Below, in pieces: positions 37,485-46,479 of a DNA stretch of 64,000 nucleotides. Numbering within the stretch: position 1 is the first letter of the stretch; each line of letters starts with the position of its first letter. The translations under genes were made by a program, and so were the position numbers. Origin of the DNA: Agrobacterium rubi TR3 = NBRC 13261 (GTDB lineage: Bacteria > Pseudomonadota > Alphaproteobacteria > Rhizobiales > Rhizobiaceae); assembly GCF_000739935.1 (NCBI RefSeq), contig NZ_BBJU01000014.1:1-64000 (forward strand). The letters run 5' to 3'. The notes under the pieces were generated by a model. That model saw only the letters and a list, made by a program, of their open reading frames with translations, had not been told where the DNA came from and did not search any database.

Positions 37485-37922
37485 TTATTTCGCCGCGTTC
37501 TCGGTCTGCCATTCTGGCAAGGGAAACAGCCTGTCGTAGCACCAGTTGAAGACGAAGGCGTAGACCACGTAGAAGAGCGCGAAGGACACGTCCATGACGA
37601 GCGCGTGCATGATGCTGATGTCGAGATACCACGCGATGAAGGGCATCAGGACCAGCAGCAGGCCGAGTTCGAACAGCACGGCATGCGCGACGCGGATGGC
37701 CACTGTCTTTTGCGTCGTGCCCAGCTTGCGCTGCATGACGTGATCGAAGCCTAGATTGTAGAGGTAATTCCACGCCGTGGCGATGGTTGCGCTGACCACG
37801 CCGACGACACCGATATCCTCAGCCGGCATGCCGAAGACGACAGATCCAAGCGGTATGATCAGAGCAAGGCCGATGATTTCAAAGCTGAGGGCGTGACGGA
37901 TACGATCACCGATCGTTCGCAT
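37485..37922 (-). CDS. PACE-family transporter (AceI-like)
   Basis: Four-helix membrane protein of 145 residues, the size of proteobacterial PACE efflux proteins such as AceI (chlorhexidine and polyamine export). Two repeated helix pairs are seen: RHALSFEIIGLALIIPLGSVVFG ... WNYLYNLGFDHVM, and RVAHAVLFELGLLLVLMPFIAWYL ... FNWCYDRLFPLP; the Glu in the first helix of each pair and the W-N-Y/C-D signatures fit the family. ATG 37922 is preceded by CTGGAGAA; the frame remains open to 38090. Substrate not known. Confidence 0.88.
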   Translation of the reverse strand: MRTIGDRIRHALSFEIIGLALIIPLGSVVFGMPAEDIGVVGVVSATIATAWNYLYNLGFDHVMQRKLGTTQKTVAIRVAHAVLFELGLLLVLMPFIAWYLDISIMHALVMDVSFALFYVVYAFVFNWCYDRLFPLPEWQTENAAK

Positions 37923-38040
37923 GGGGATTCTCCAGAAAGTCCGGGCCGTCCCGTATGCTGTTGCCCCAATGGCCGAGGTCGTCCTCGCTCGCTCCATATA
38001 AATCCTGTGCCGGTTTTCTTCAAGTCTGTTGCTCCACCCT

Positions 38041-38073
38041 AAAAAAAGCCCTCCCGGTTGGACCGGAAGGGCT
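38041..38073 (-). terminator. Rho-independent terminator of gpr
   Basis: On the minus strand AGCCCTTCCGG pairs with CCGGGAGGGCT (one mismatch) around a short loop, followed by seven T. On the plus strand the A run is 38041-38047. It begins 26 bases after the gpr stop. Confidence 0.85.
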
Positions 38074-38098
38074 TGATCTGGTGCCGACACGTCAGTGC

Positions 38099-41000
38099 TT
38101 AGCTGAAGCGTCCGGCCGCATGGGCAAGCATCGTGTAGACCTTGCCAGTGTCAGAGGTGAGGTACGATTGCGTAACCGTGCGGTCGCGGTCCGTTCTTGC
38201 GACATCTGCCAGCAGTTTTTCAAAATCGGAGATGTAGCGATCGACGGCGGTACGGAATTCCGTTTCGCGTTCGTACTTGCGCTTGATCTCGTCAAATGTC
38301 TGCTGACCCTTCAGCGTATAGAGGCGGCGTGTAAACACGTCGCGTTCGCCACGCTGGTAGCGGCCCCACAATTCGACCGACGCATCGTGATCGATGGCGC
38401 GGGCGATATCGACGGAGAGCGAGTTCAGCGATTCCACGACGTGACGCGGGTTGCGGGTGTCGCTGGCGCGTGTCTGCGGTTCCTGCTGTTGGCGTGGCGC
38501 AGGAGCAGACTGTGTCGTCGTTTCCTGGCCGTCACGCGAGGCACCGCGAAGGAGATCGCTGATCCAGCCGCCGCCTTCTTCGCGGCGCTGTACAGGTGCT
38601 GCGAGACCCGCCTGCGGTGGAGCGTTTCTCGTTTCCGCTGGTGCGGTGTTGCGGATGATCGGAGCCGACTGTGTTGGCTGCTGCTGGATCGGGCGGGGCG
38701 CTACGGGCGCAGGTGCGATGGCCGCAGCTGACTGTTCGCGGGCTTCCACGCGCGGTGGCTGCGGTTGAACGGGGGCAGGTGCGGGCGCCGCCACCGGCGC
38801 AGCCTTTGTTGCTGCGATGGCGCGGGCTGCAGGCTCTGAAATTTCCAGCTGCTGGGTCGAGCGACCGACGAGCTGCGAGATGTCCTGCAAGGCCTTGATC
38901 TGCTCGGAAACGGCGCGGCGCATGGCAGCGGCACTTTCCTTGGCTTCTTCCGGCAGGTCGAATGCGCCGCGCTTCAGTTCTGCTCGCGTCGAATCCAGTT
39001 CCTTGCGAATATCGGCGCTGGAGCGGCGGATTTCGTCGGTCGCACCGGCAAAGCGGGTCACGGCCTCTTCGACCGCTTCACGCAAGGTCTCGCGCAGCAC
39101 GGCTGCTGCTGCATTCGACTTATCGGTCGCGTTGCCAAGCAGCTTGTCCACATCGGCAAGCGACGTCGCGACGCCGCCGCGAAGGCGGTTGACCAGCGCG
39201 TCGGAGTATTTCTGTGCTTCGGCCATCGTTCCTTCGATGGAGCGGCTTGCATCCTCGCCGGCAGAGAGCAGCGCGCCGCGCATGTTCTGTGCTGCGGTTT
39301 CAGCGCGCTTCTCTGTCTCGTCGAGCGAGCGGCCGATCTCGTTGAAAGATGAACCAAGGTTGTCGCGCAGCTTGCCCGCGACGTTGGATGAGCGCTGTTC
39401 GACATCGGCAAAGGTCTGTTCGACCATGCCCATCACGCCCCGCATGGAGGATTCGATTTCTTCCGAGCGGGTCAATAGACCGACCGAAAGCGTGCGCAGG
39501 GCTTCCTGGCGCTCTTCCAATGTCCCGACAAGGCTCGTCTGTGCGGCGTTGAGCAATTCGGACGCTTGCGACAGAACGGTAGAGTGTTCTTCAAAGCGAC
39601 CGACAATGCCCGCGACCTGAGACAAGGTCTGGCCCGAGATGTTGGTCAGGCGGTCGATCTTGCCTTCGAGTAGGCGGCTGGAGCTGGACAGCATGTCCGA
39701 AGCACGGGATGCCGATTCCGAGAAGCTCGACGTTGCCGTGTTGAGAGACTGATCGGCGGCCTTCAGTTCCTGCGATGCGCGAACGACGGCAACGTTGAGG
39801 TCATCGACCGCGCCGGTCACGACATCAGCCATGCCGGAGTGCGTTTCGGTCAGCATCGTCGTGCTCTTGCGGGTCGCCGCAACCAGCTTTTCGGCAGCGT
39901 CGTTACCCGCCTTGGCGTAATCATCGATGGCCTGCTCGACAAGCTGCGCCATGCCGCTGTTGCTTTCGGCCAGCAGGCTTGCGCTCTGCTGTGCGGCGGT
40001 GACGATTTTTTCTGCCGCGTTCTGGCCGACCGTCGCGTAATCGTTGACGATAGGCTTGGCTTTTTCTTCGATGAGGCGGGACAGTTCGGCAGAGCGGCTG
40101 GCCAGCATGGAGTTGAGTTCGCGGGTGCGGGTATCGAGCGTGGTGCGGATGGATTCGCCGCGGGCGTCCAATGCGCTTTCGGCGTTGGACAGCGTTTCGG
40201 AGATCGCGCCGACCTGCGAACGCACGACGGCCTCGGCTTCCGCGACCTTGTTGACGATCGCGTTTCCAGCCTCCGAGAAGGTCTGTGCGACGGCGGCAGC
40301 CTGGCCTGAAAGGCGGCCCTGCGCATCTGAGATGCGACCGACGATTTCATCCGAGCGCTGTTCGATAGCACGGGTAAATTCGTCGTTACGGGCTCTGACC
40401 TGCTCGGTAAATTCTGCGCCCGTTTTGGCCAGAAGCTCAGTGGAGCGCAGCGCTTCGCTGTCCATGCTTTGCGTTGCATTGACCACGGCATCACGCAGGC
40501 TGACGGCGAGACCAGAGGCCTTGCCTTCGATTGTGCGGTTGACGTTATCAAGACCGATGGTCAAGGCGCGGTCCATGGTGCCGAGACGCTCATCGATACG
40601 AGCCGTGCCAGTATCCAGCACACCGGCAATGCGCTGCGTGGCGTCGTCGCTGGTGCGCACGAAATCAGCCGTTTTACCGTCCAGCGTGTCGGAAATCTTG
40701 CGGCTGGCCTCTTCGATGGAGGTGTTCACATTGCCGAGATTCGTCTGGATGCGATTTTGCAGGCTGTCGATGTTGGTTTCCAGCCGCGCACCGGTCTCAT
40801 CGAGACGCGTGGAAACGGTGCTGACCGACTGTTCGACGCGCGACGACAAAGCGTCGGCAGCACTGCCGATTTCGCGAGCGGCGTCGCCAATCTTGTCGGC
40901 CACGACACCGGCGCTGTTTCTGAGGCGCTCTTCGAGCGTGGCACCGCTGGTATCAATGGTGCGCTGAAGCGCCTCCTGCTGGTTTTCCAGCGACATTTCC

Positions 41001-44000
41001 AGCATGCTGGTGCTGGATGCAATCGTGGTGCCCAACGACATAGCCTGCTCGGACAGAAGATCGCTCATACGCTCTTGTGCCGAACCCAGGGTTTCGGCGA
41101 GTGCCGAATGATTCTGATCCAGAGTAGAGCGCAGCTGTTCGTGCGAGGACACCAGATTGTTTTCGAGGCGCGAGACGCCGCTTTCCATGGTGTTGGAGAA
41201 CCTGCCAGCACCACCTTCGATGGCTGTCTCGATGCGATTGGCGGCCGTGTTGACGGTCTCTTCAATCAGGATGCCGTTGCGCTCCACGGTTCGCGTGATC
41301 GCATCGGCCTGAACGCCGAGCATAGTGTCGAGGCGCAGGTGTCCGACCGCGAGTGCTTCTTCGATGGTGGAAGCAGTGGAGGCCAAGCGATGTTCGGCAC
41401 CCGCCACGGATTGCGTAAGGGTCGCCGTGCGGCTGTCGAGCGTTTCCGTGATGCGCTCTTCTGCTCCAGAGATCGCCATGTCGATGGCGAGCGAGCGGCT
41501 GTCCATGGCATCGGCAATACGGTCTTCGACACCCGATACGACATTGGCAAGGGCTGCTGTACGGCTATCGAGCGTATCGGAGATGCGACCTTCGACGCCG
41601 GAAACAGCGCTGGTGAGCGCATTTGTACGGGTATCGAGTGTTTCTTCCAGACGCTCCTGCGCGCCTGAGAACGCCATATCGATGGCCATGGTGCGGCTAT
41701 CGAGCGTATCGGCAATACGTTCTTCAACGCCGGAGACGACATTGTTGAGGGCAGCTGTTCTGCTGTCGAGCGTTTCCGCAATGCGGTTTTCGACGCCGGA
41801 AACGACCGTGTTGAGCGCAGCCGTGCGGCTATCGAGTGTTTCTGCGATCCGCTCTTCGGCACCTGAAAATGCCATGTCGATGGCCATGGTGCGGCTATCG
41901 AGTGTGTCGGCAATGCGGGTCTCAACACCGGCAACGGCGCTGGTCAGCGCGGTCGTGCCATTGAGAAGCGTATCCGAGATCCGGCCTTCGACGCCAGACA
42001 CCACCGTGTTGAGTGCTGCCGTGCGGGTGTCAAGCGTTTCAGCGATCCGCTCTTCTGCACCCGAGAATGCCATATCGATGGCCATGGTGCGGCTGTCGAG
42101 CGTATCAGCAATGCGTTCTTCGACGCCGGAGACGACGTTGGAAAGCGCGCTTGTGCGGTTGTCCAGGGTTTCCGCAAGACGCTCTTCGGCAGTCGAAAAC
42201 GCCATATCGATAGCCATTGTGCGGCTGTCAAGCGTATCGGCGATACGTTCTTCGACACCGGAAACGACGCTGTTGAGTGCGGCTGTTCGGCTGTCAAGCG
42301 TTTCGGCAATACGGTCTTCAACACCGCTGACGGCATTGGTGAGAGCTGTCGTGCCGTTGAGCAGCGTGTCCGAAATGCGGCTTTCGACGCCGGAGACCAC
42401 GGTGTTAAGGGCTGCTGTGCGGGTATCCAGGGTTTCCGCAATGCGCTCTTCCGCGCCTGAAAAGGCCATGTCGATGGCCATGGTACGGCTGTCGAGCGTA
42501 TCGGCAATGCGTTCTTCGGCACCGGAAACAGCACTGGTCAGCGCGCTGGTGCGGCTATCGAGTGTTTCAGATAGGCGCTCTTCGGCTGTCGAGAAGGCCA
42601 TGTCCAAAGCCATGGTACGGCTGTCGAGTGCGTCAGCGATGCGCTCTTCCACGCCCGATACAACGCTGCTAAGAGCTGAGGTACGGCTATCGAGGGTGTT
42701 GGCGATACGGTCTTCGACGCCCGCAACGGCGTTATGGATCGCAGCGGTGCGGCTGTCGAGCGTATCAGCCAGACGGTCTTCGACACCGGAGACTGCGCCG
42801 GTAATTGCGGCTGCGCGGCTGTCGAGTGTTTCGGCCAGGCGACGCTCGACATCGGCAACGATGCTGTTGATGGCGGCTGCGCGTTCATCGAGAAGGGCTG
42901 CGAGGTGCTGGGCTGTACCGGAAACGGAGCCGGTTATGGCCTCAGTGCGGCTTGCCAGCGCATCGTCGAAACGGTTCTGGCTGTCGGAGAGGGCGCTGAC
43001 CAAAGCTGTGCTGCGTTCCGCCAGAACGGCATCGATCTTTTCGTGTGTGGTGCTGAACGCGCTGGTGATTTCCGTTGTGCGGGCGCCAATGGCGTCGCTA
43101 AGCTCGCGGGTGTGGCTTTCGAGCGAGCTTTCCAGCATTTCCTGGCCGGTACCCAGTGTCGTCGCCAAGGCAAAGGACTGGTCGGTGAGGGCGGTGCTCA
43201 AACGCTCAATGCCGGAATTCAACGTGCTGTCGATGGTATCGGTACCACCGGAAACGGTCTCGTTGATCCGTGCGAGGCTTTCCATCAGCTTGCTGTCGAG
43301 GCTGCCGGCGCGCTGGTCGAAGGCGCTGGTGAATTCGGCAACGCGCTCGTCGAATGCAGAGTTGACGAGGCCGACGGTGGTCTGAAGCTTTTCTTCGAAG
43401 AGGCCCGAACGCAAATCCAAATCCATGATCGCATCATCTGCACTGCTTTGCAGGTTCTGACGGAAGGAGAGGCCTTTTTCTTCCAGCGTTGTCGTCAACT
43501 GATCGAGAACGTTATCGAGCGAGCCGCCGATGACCTGCTGGCCGCGGTCGATATTCTGGGAAATCTCTTGGGTGCGCTTGGTCAGGATGTCGTTGAGCAG
43601 GCGCGTGCGGTCTTCGAGAACCTTGTTCAGGTTTTCCGTACCGCTGCTGACCGTGGAGGCCTGGGTCGCGAACTGTTCGAGCAAGAGGCGGCCGCGTTCA
43701 TCCAGCGTGGTGCTCAAATCATGCAGGCGCAGATCGAACTCGTTGGAAATCGTGGCGCCAGATGTGTTCAATGCCTGAAGCAGATTGTCTGTCTTAGCGG
43801 CAATCAGCGTGCCCATGGCTTCCGTCGAAATTCGCGATTTCTCGAGCAAGGTCGCCGAACGGGTATCGATCATCGACGCAAAAGCCTCGCCGCTGGTGGC
43901 AAGGCGCATCGACAGTTCTTCACCGACGATCGACAGTTCTTCCTTGATCTGATCTTGCGCACCGATGATGGACGAGCGGATGCGCTCGGCATGATTGATG

Positions 44001-44791
44001 ATGGCGTCGCGTTCTGCGCTCAGTTCGTGAACGAGGCTGCGGACACGCAACTCGTTGTCGGCATAGCTGCGCTCGAGTGCGTTCACTTCGGAATGCACGA
44101 GTGTTTCAAGCTCGGTCGCGCGGGCAATCGTGCGCTCGATGCCGTCATTCATCGCCGAAACTTCACGACGCACGGCCTGGCCGACCGACATGATGCGGTC
44201 GGATGCAATGGTTTCCGGCTCGGAAAGGCGCAGCGCCACTTCCGCCATGGAACGGGCAGCGTTGCGCAGATCGCGGGCGCGCGCCATCATGATGGCGAAG
44301 GCAAAGAACAGCATGATCGGCACGATGATGCCGATGATGATGGCCATGACTCCTGGAATGGCGAAAAGCTGTGCGAGCGACGAGACGTTCCAGATCAGGT
44401 CGCCATAGATGACATTGGCGAGACCGACGCCAGCGATGGCCCATAGAGCCGAGACGATGCTGGCGTTGCGAAGGGCAGCCGTAATCGAGCCGGCGTCCAG
44501 CGATTTCAGGATCATGGCGGGGCTGCGCTTGGAACCGTCATTGGCAGCTTCGAGAGAGGGCGATCGTGGGGCTTGTTCGGGGGCAGGGCGTTGTTGTTGC
44601 TGCGGCTCGGCCGGACGGGCTCTGGATTGATCTGGCACTCTGGTCTTTTCTGACACTTTGGCCTCCGCAGACTTGGGAGTGGTTCGTTTCCGAGGCTCCG
44701 GCTGGGTTTCGTACGCGCCGAGCTGCAAGGCATCTTCCAATGCCTGAAACGCAGTCTCGTCGATCGAGTCGCTGATCTTATTATTCGCCAT
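38099..44791 (-). CDS. gpr: Giant coiled-coil polar growth protein, GPR (growth pole ring) family
   Basis: 2230 residues; resembles the Agrobacterium growth pole ring protein GPR, a very large apolipoprotein-like protein needed for polar growth. Residues 1-90 are disordered (Pro/Gln-rich). Two membrane segments lie near 108-128 and 142-168. From about 170 to 1950 the chain is almost entirely helical. Residues about 640-1129 hold some 22 clear 22-residue repeats of the form SGVEERIADTLDSRTMAIDMAF; a Pro/Gln-rich stretch follows near 1990-2100, then a conserved C-terminal domain (RHVVESLNSLSVDIARAIDHD). ATG 44791 has GAGGCG upstream; earlier in-frame ATGs exist up to 44965. No frameshift seen. 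Identity rests on size, layout and taxon, hence the confidence. Confidence 0.82.
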   Translation of the reverse strand: MANNKISDSIDETAFQALEDALQLGAYETQPEPRKRTTPKSAEAKVSEKTRVPDQSRARPAEPQQQQRPAPEQAPRSPSLEAANDGSKRSPAMILKSLDAGSITAALRNASIVSALWAIAGVGLANVIYGDLIWNVSSLAQLFAIPGVMAIIIGIIVPIMLFFAFAIMMARARDLRNAARSMAEVALRLSEPETIASDRIMSVGQAVRREVSAMNDGIERTIARATELETLVHSEVNALERSYADNELRVRSLVHELSAERDAIINHAERIRSSIIGAQDQIKEELSIVGEELSMRLATSGEAFASMIDTRSATLLEKSRISTEAMGTLIAAKTDNLLQALNTSGATISNEFDLRLHDLSTTLDERGRLLLEQFATQASTVSSGTENLNKVLEDRTRLLNDILTKRTQEISQNIDRGQQVIGGSLDNVLDQLTTTLEEKGLSFRQNLQSSADDAIMDLDLRSGLFEEKLQTTVGLVNSAFDERVAEFTSAFDQRAGSLDSKLMESLARINETVSGGTDTIDSTLNSGIERLSTALTDQSFALATTLGTGQEMLESSLESHTRELSDAIGARTTEITSAFSTTHEKIDAVLAERSTALVSALSDSQNRFDDALASRTEAITGSVSGTAQHLAALLDERAAAINSIVADVERRLAETLDSRAAAITGAVSGVEDRLADTLDSRTAAIHNAVAGVEDRIANTLDSRTSALSSVVSGVEERIADALDSRTMALDMAFSTAEERLSETLDSRTSALTSAVSGAEERIADTLDSRTMAIDMAFSGAEERIAETLDTRTAALNTVVSGVESRISDTLLNGTTALTNAVSGVEDRIAETLDSRTAALNSVVSGVEERIADTLDSRTMAIDMAFSTAEERLAETLDNRTSALSNVVSGVEERIADTLDSRTMAIDMAFSGAEERIAETLDTRTAALNTVVSGVEGRISDTLLNGTTALTSAVAGVETRIADTLDSRTMAIDMAFSGAEERIAETLDSRTAALNTVVSGVENRIAETLDSRTAALNNVVSGVEERIADTLDSRTMAIDMAFSGAQERLEETLDTRTNALTSAVSGVEGRISDTLDSRTAALANVVSGVEDRIADAMDSRSLAIDMAISGAEERITETLDSRTATLTQSVAGAEHRLASTASTIEEALAVGHLRLDTMLGVQADAITRTVERNGILIEETVNTAANRIETAIEGGAGRFSNTMESGVSRLENNLVSSHEQLRSTLDQNHSALAETLGSAQERMSDLLSEQAMSLGTTIASSTSMLEMSLENQQEALQRTIDTSGATLEERLRNSAGVVADKIGDAAREIGSAADALSSRVEQSVSTVSTRLDETGARLETNIDSLQNRIQTNLGNVNTSIEEASRKISDTLDGKTADFVRTSDDATQRIAGVLDTGTARIDERLGTMDRALTIGLDNVNRTIEGKASGLAVSLRDAVVNATQSMDSEALRSTELLAKTGAEFTEQVRARNDEFTRAIEQRSDEIVGRISDAQGRLSGQAAAVAQTFSEAGNAIVNKVAEAEAVVRSQVGAISETLSNAESALDARGESIRTTLDTRTRELNSMLASRSAELSRLIEEKAKPIVNDYATVGQNAAEKIVTAAQQSASLLAESNSGMAQLVEQAIDDYAKAGNDAAEKLVAATRKSTTMLTETHSGMADVVTGAVDDLNVAVVRASQELKAADQSLNTATSSFSESASRASDMLSSSSRLLEGKIDRLTNISGQTLSQVAGIVGRFEEHSTVLSQASELLNAAQTSLVGTLEERQEALRTLSVGLLTRSEEIESSMRGVMGMVEQTFADVEQRSSNVAGKLRDNLGSSFNEIGRSLDETEKRAETAAQNMRGALLSAGEDASRSIEGTMAEAQKYSDALVNRLRGGVATSLADVDKLLGNATDKSNAAAAVLRETLREAVEEAVTRFAGATDEIRRSSADIRKELDSTRAELKRGAFDLPEEAKESAAAMRRAVSEQIKALQDISQLVGRSTQQLEISEPAARAIAATKAAPVAAPAPAPVQPQPPRVEAREQSAAAIAPAPVAPRPIQQQPTQSAPIIRNTAPAETRNAPPQAGLAAPVQRREEGGGWISDLLRGASRDGQETTTQSAPAPRQQQEPQTRASDTRNPRHVVESLNSLSVDIARAIDHDASVELWGRYQRGERDVFTRRLYTLKGQQTFDEIKRKYERETEFRTAVDRYISDFEKLLADVARTDRDRTVTQSYLTSDTGKVYTMLAHAAGRFS
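41405..42870 (-). repeat. 66-base in-frame tandem repeats within gpr
   Basis: About 22 head-to-tail units of 66 bases encode 22-residue amphipathic repeats (core R-I-A-D/E-T-L-D-S-R-T). Larger blocks repeat too: the three-unit block ending TLLNGTTALT occurs at about 42330-42395 and 41935-42000, 396 bases (six units) apart. More diverged 22-residue units continue towards the N-terminus up to about 43100. The units differ at many silent positions, so the array is old, not a recent expansion. Confidence 0.9.
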
Positions 44792-45271
44792 GCGGTTACG
44801 CCTCGTTACATATACGCCCGGCCTCATGCCGTTCATCCGCTCGCCGCCGCTTACGAATATCCGCCACCATGCCTCAAGACACGATACCTGCCGGTATATA
44901 GTGCCTCGTTTCTTACTAAAGTCCTGAGAGCCGGTCGCCCAGCTGTCAGGCAAGATTACATCCACATGCCGGATTTACAAAACTTGAACGAAAGTCATGC
45001 GGCACGCAGTACCGTACTGACACATTTGTGGCTTTGAAACAATTAAAGCGACGCCCCAGTCTGTGCCAAGTGGCGGTTTGTTAACAGTTTTTAAACCTCG
45101 GTAGCAGGTGGAACGCCTTGTTTCGTATAAGTTTAACATAAATTAACCATAGCGGAAGATTTCCACTCTCGTTGTGCCCCAATTTAAGCTCATCGCAGCC
45201 CTAACCTGATTTAAAGCAGGACATATCTGCTTCAAAACAAGAAGCTGTACCCAAATGAGGAAATCTACAAA
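44792..45271. other. Divergent intergenic region between gpr and the Hpt gene
   Basis: 480 bases between two divergent genes. The gpr frame stays open to 44965 but is judged leader. From about 45000 the sequence turns AT-rich with two TTAA-N6-TTAA elements (45079-45092 and 45133-45146) that resemble, but do not match, the TTAA-N7-TTAA CtrA site. It should hold promoters for both genes; I cannot place them with confidence. Confidence 0.4.
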
Positions 45272-45640
45272 ATGGCAGCGGTGAGTATCGCATTCGAAGC
45301 ACCCGACAATTCGTTCGGTGCGGCCCCGGTCGGCAGCAAGCCAATCGACTTTGTCCATCTGGCGCGTCAGACCATGGGCGATAAGGAGCTGGAGATCGAA
45401 ATCCTGCAGCTGTTCACTCGCAACGCCCGCACCTTGCTGCATGAACTTGCCACCGCCAACGATAACCAGATGAAGATGATCGCGCATCGCCTGAAGGGCT
45501 CAGCGGACGCCGTCGGCGCCTTCAAAGTATCGGCGACCGCAGAGGCAGTCGAAAATGGCAGCCGCGATAGTGCCGCTTTGGCAAAGGTTGCCGCTTCGGT
45601 GATCGAAGCCGAAAACTTCATTCTCAAGCTCTGCCGCTGA
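45272..45640 (+). CDS. Orphan Hpt-domain protein
   Basis: 122-residue histidine phosphotransfer protein. The phosphoacceptor is His72 in MIAHRLKGSADAVGA; helices of a four-helix bundle surround it (FVHLARQTMGDKELEIEILQLFTRNART). No kinase, receiver or other domain is fused and no kinase gene is near, so it must work in a phosphorelay encoded elsewhere. It is divergent from gpr, and a terminator-like hairpin follows. Confidence 0.85.
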   Translation: MAAVSIAFEAPDNSFGAAPVGSKPIDFVHLARQTMGDKELEIEILQLFTRNARTLLHELATANDNQMKMIAHRLKGSADAVGAFKVSATAEAVENGSRDSAALAKVAASVIEAENFILKLCR

Positions 45641-45664
45641 TCTCTGTTTTCAGGGCATAGTCAC

Positions 45665-45722
45665 AAGGCCGGTTTCGCCTGCATCCGTATAACGGGTTGC
45701 CAAGCGGACCCGGCCTTTCTAT
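45665..45722 (+). terminator. Possible terminator after the Hpt gene
   Basis: AAGGCCGG (45665-45672) pairs with CCGGCCTT (45710-45717), followed by TCTATTT. The long interior may fold further (AACGGGTT...). A moderate candidate, 25 bases after the stop codon. Confidence 0.55.
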
Positions 45723-45836
45723 TTGTCTGTGGTCGGATCTGCTAAAGTCATCTGCGTCGCTCAGAGAAAACCAAGCGGGTGGCATTAAGAGATCCGACGT
45801 CTTCACATCTCAAACCATCATTTCTGGATTTCCGAC

Positions 45837-46157
45837 ATGACCAAACTGACCATCGTTGCCTTCGACGGCACGCAGCAAGAGTTCGATGTGAGCAATGGCT
45901 CCACCGTCATGGAAAACGCCGTGCGCAATTCCGTACCCGGCATCGATGCCGAATGTGGCGGCGCCTGCGCCTGCGCCACCTGTCATATCTATGTCGATGA
46001 CGCCTGGAGTGAGCGCGTCGGCCCGCCGGAGCCTATGGAAGAGGACATGCTGGATTTTGCGTTCGACGTGCGCCCGACATCGCGGCTGTCCTGTCAGATC
46101 AAAATGACGGATGCGCTGGATGGGCTCGTCGTGCATGTGCCGGAACGCCAAGGCTGA
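45837..46157 (+). CDS. 2Fe-2S ferredoxin (adrenodoxin type)
   Basis: Electron carrier of 106 residues. Cluster ligands are the C-x5-C-x2-C motif in [15 protein letters not shown] and the distal Cys in RLSCQIKM. This is the vertebrate-type (adrenodoxin/FdxB) fold used in Fe-S assembly or with cytochrome P450s. Preceded by its own intergenic region after the Hpt gene; no partner reductase is in the window, so the partner is not known. Confidence 0.93.
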   Translation: MTKLTIVAFDGTQQEFDVSNGSTVMENAVRNSVPGIDAECGGACACATCHIYVDDAWSERVGPPEPMEEDMLDFAFDVRPTSRLSCQIKMTDALDGLVVHVPERQG

Positions 46158-46479
46158 TCGAACCGCGTTTGCTGATCTTTCCAGCCACAAAAAACCTCGC
46201 TGTCCGTTTCGCGGGATAGCGAGGCGAGGTGGGAGCGTCACCTTGGTCGGGGAGGAATGTCCAAGGTTCAAGACGCGCCGGGAGAACCAGTCTGTCCGGA
46301 TTGATATGATAAAAAATTCTACTGGAAATTGAATACATCACGGGCGAGCCTTAAGCTACGCCAAGAACTCAACGATCATTATCCGGCTGCGTATTGAGAT
46401 TCACGGATTTCTGGTTGCGTTAAAGCTTTAATAAATGCAACCAAATGCCGAATTTAAAATAATATTCGCCTATATCGTT
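46158..46479. other. Intergenic region between ferredoxin and DUF922 genes
   Basis: 322 bases between convergent genes. The part from 46189 to about 46300 has the layout of a small RNA on the minus strand (separate entry). The part from 46320 to 46479 is AT-rich with an inverted GGTTGC/GCAACC (46412-46443) on which no function can be placed; it could include the end of the DUF922 transcript. Confidence 0.45.
46189..46300 (-). ncRNA. Candidate small RNA with an anti-Shine-Dalgarno loop
   Basis: On the minus strand a strong terminator ends the region: an 11-bp stem (46195-46224, CCTCGCT...AGCGAGG) followed by six T (46194-46189). Upstream of it, ACCTTGG and CCAAGGT (46261-46267 and 46240-46246) form a stem whose 14-base loop exposes CCTCCCC, complementary to ribosome binding sites. 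A possible -10 (TATCAT) lies near 46306-46312, giving a start near 46297-46300. Size (about 110 bases) and layout fit Hfq-dependent rhizobial trans-sRNAs. Name not known; the 5' end is inferred. Confidence 0.5.

Noticed and set aside
41405-42870. Tandem 66-base units might be a CRISPR array or non-coding minisatellite
   Set aside because: The units are in frame within gpr, have no spacers, and are conserved as protein rather than as DNA.
41325-43385. A long open frame on the plus strand opposite gpr, and another at 42734-44446
   Set aside because: They lie antisense to the repeat region and have the Ser/Arg- or Gly/Ala-rich low-complexity make-up of a frame mirrored from biased codons. No ribosome binding site, no domain, and gpr on the other strand explains the sequence.
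45079-45146. Two TTAA-N6-TTAA elements before the Hpt gene, and a third at 23208-23221 before the double-receiver gene, as CtrA sites
   Set aside because: The CtrA consensus is TTAA-N7-TTAA; here the spacing is 6 in each case, and such pairs arise by chance in AT-rich DNA. Could be revisited with ChIP data.
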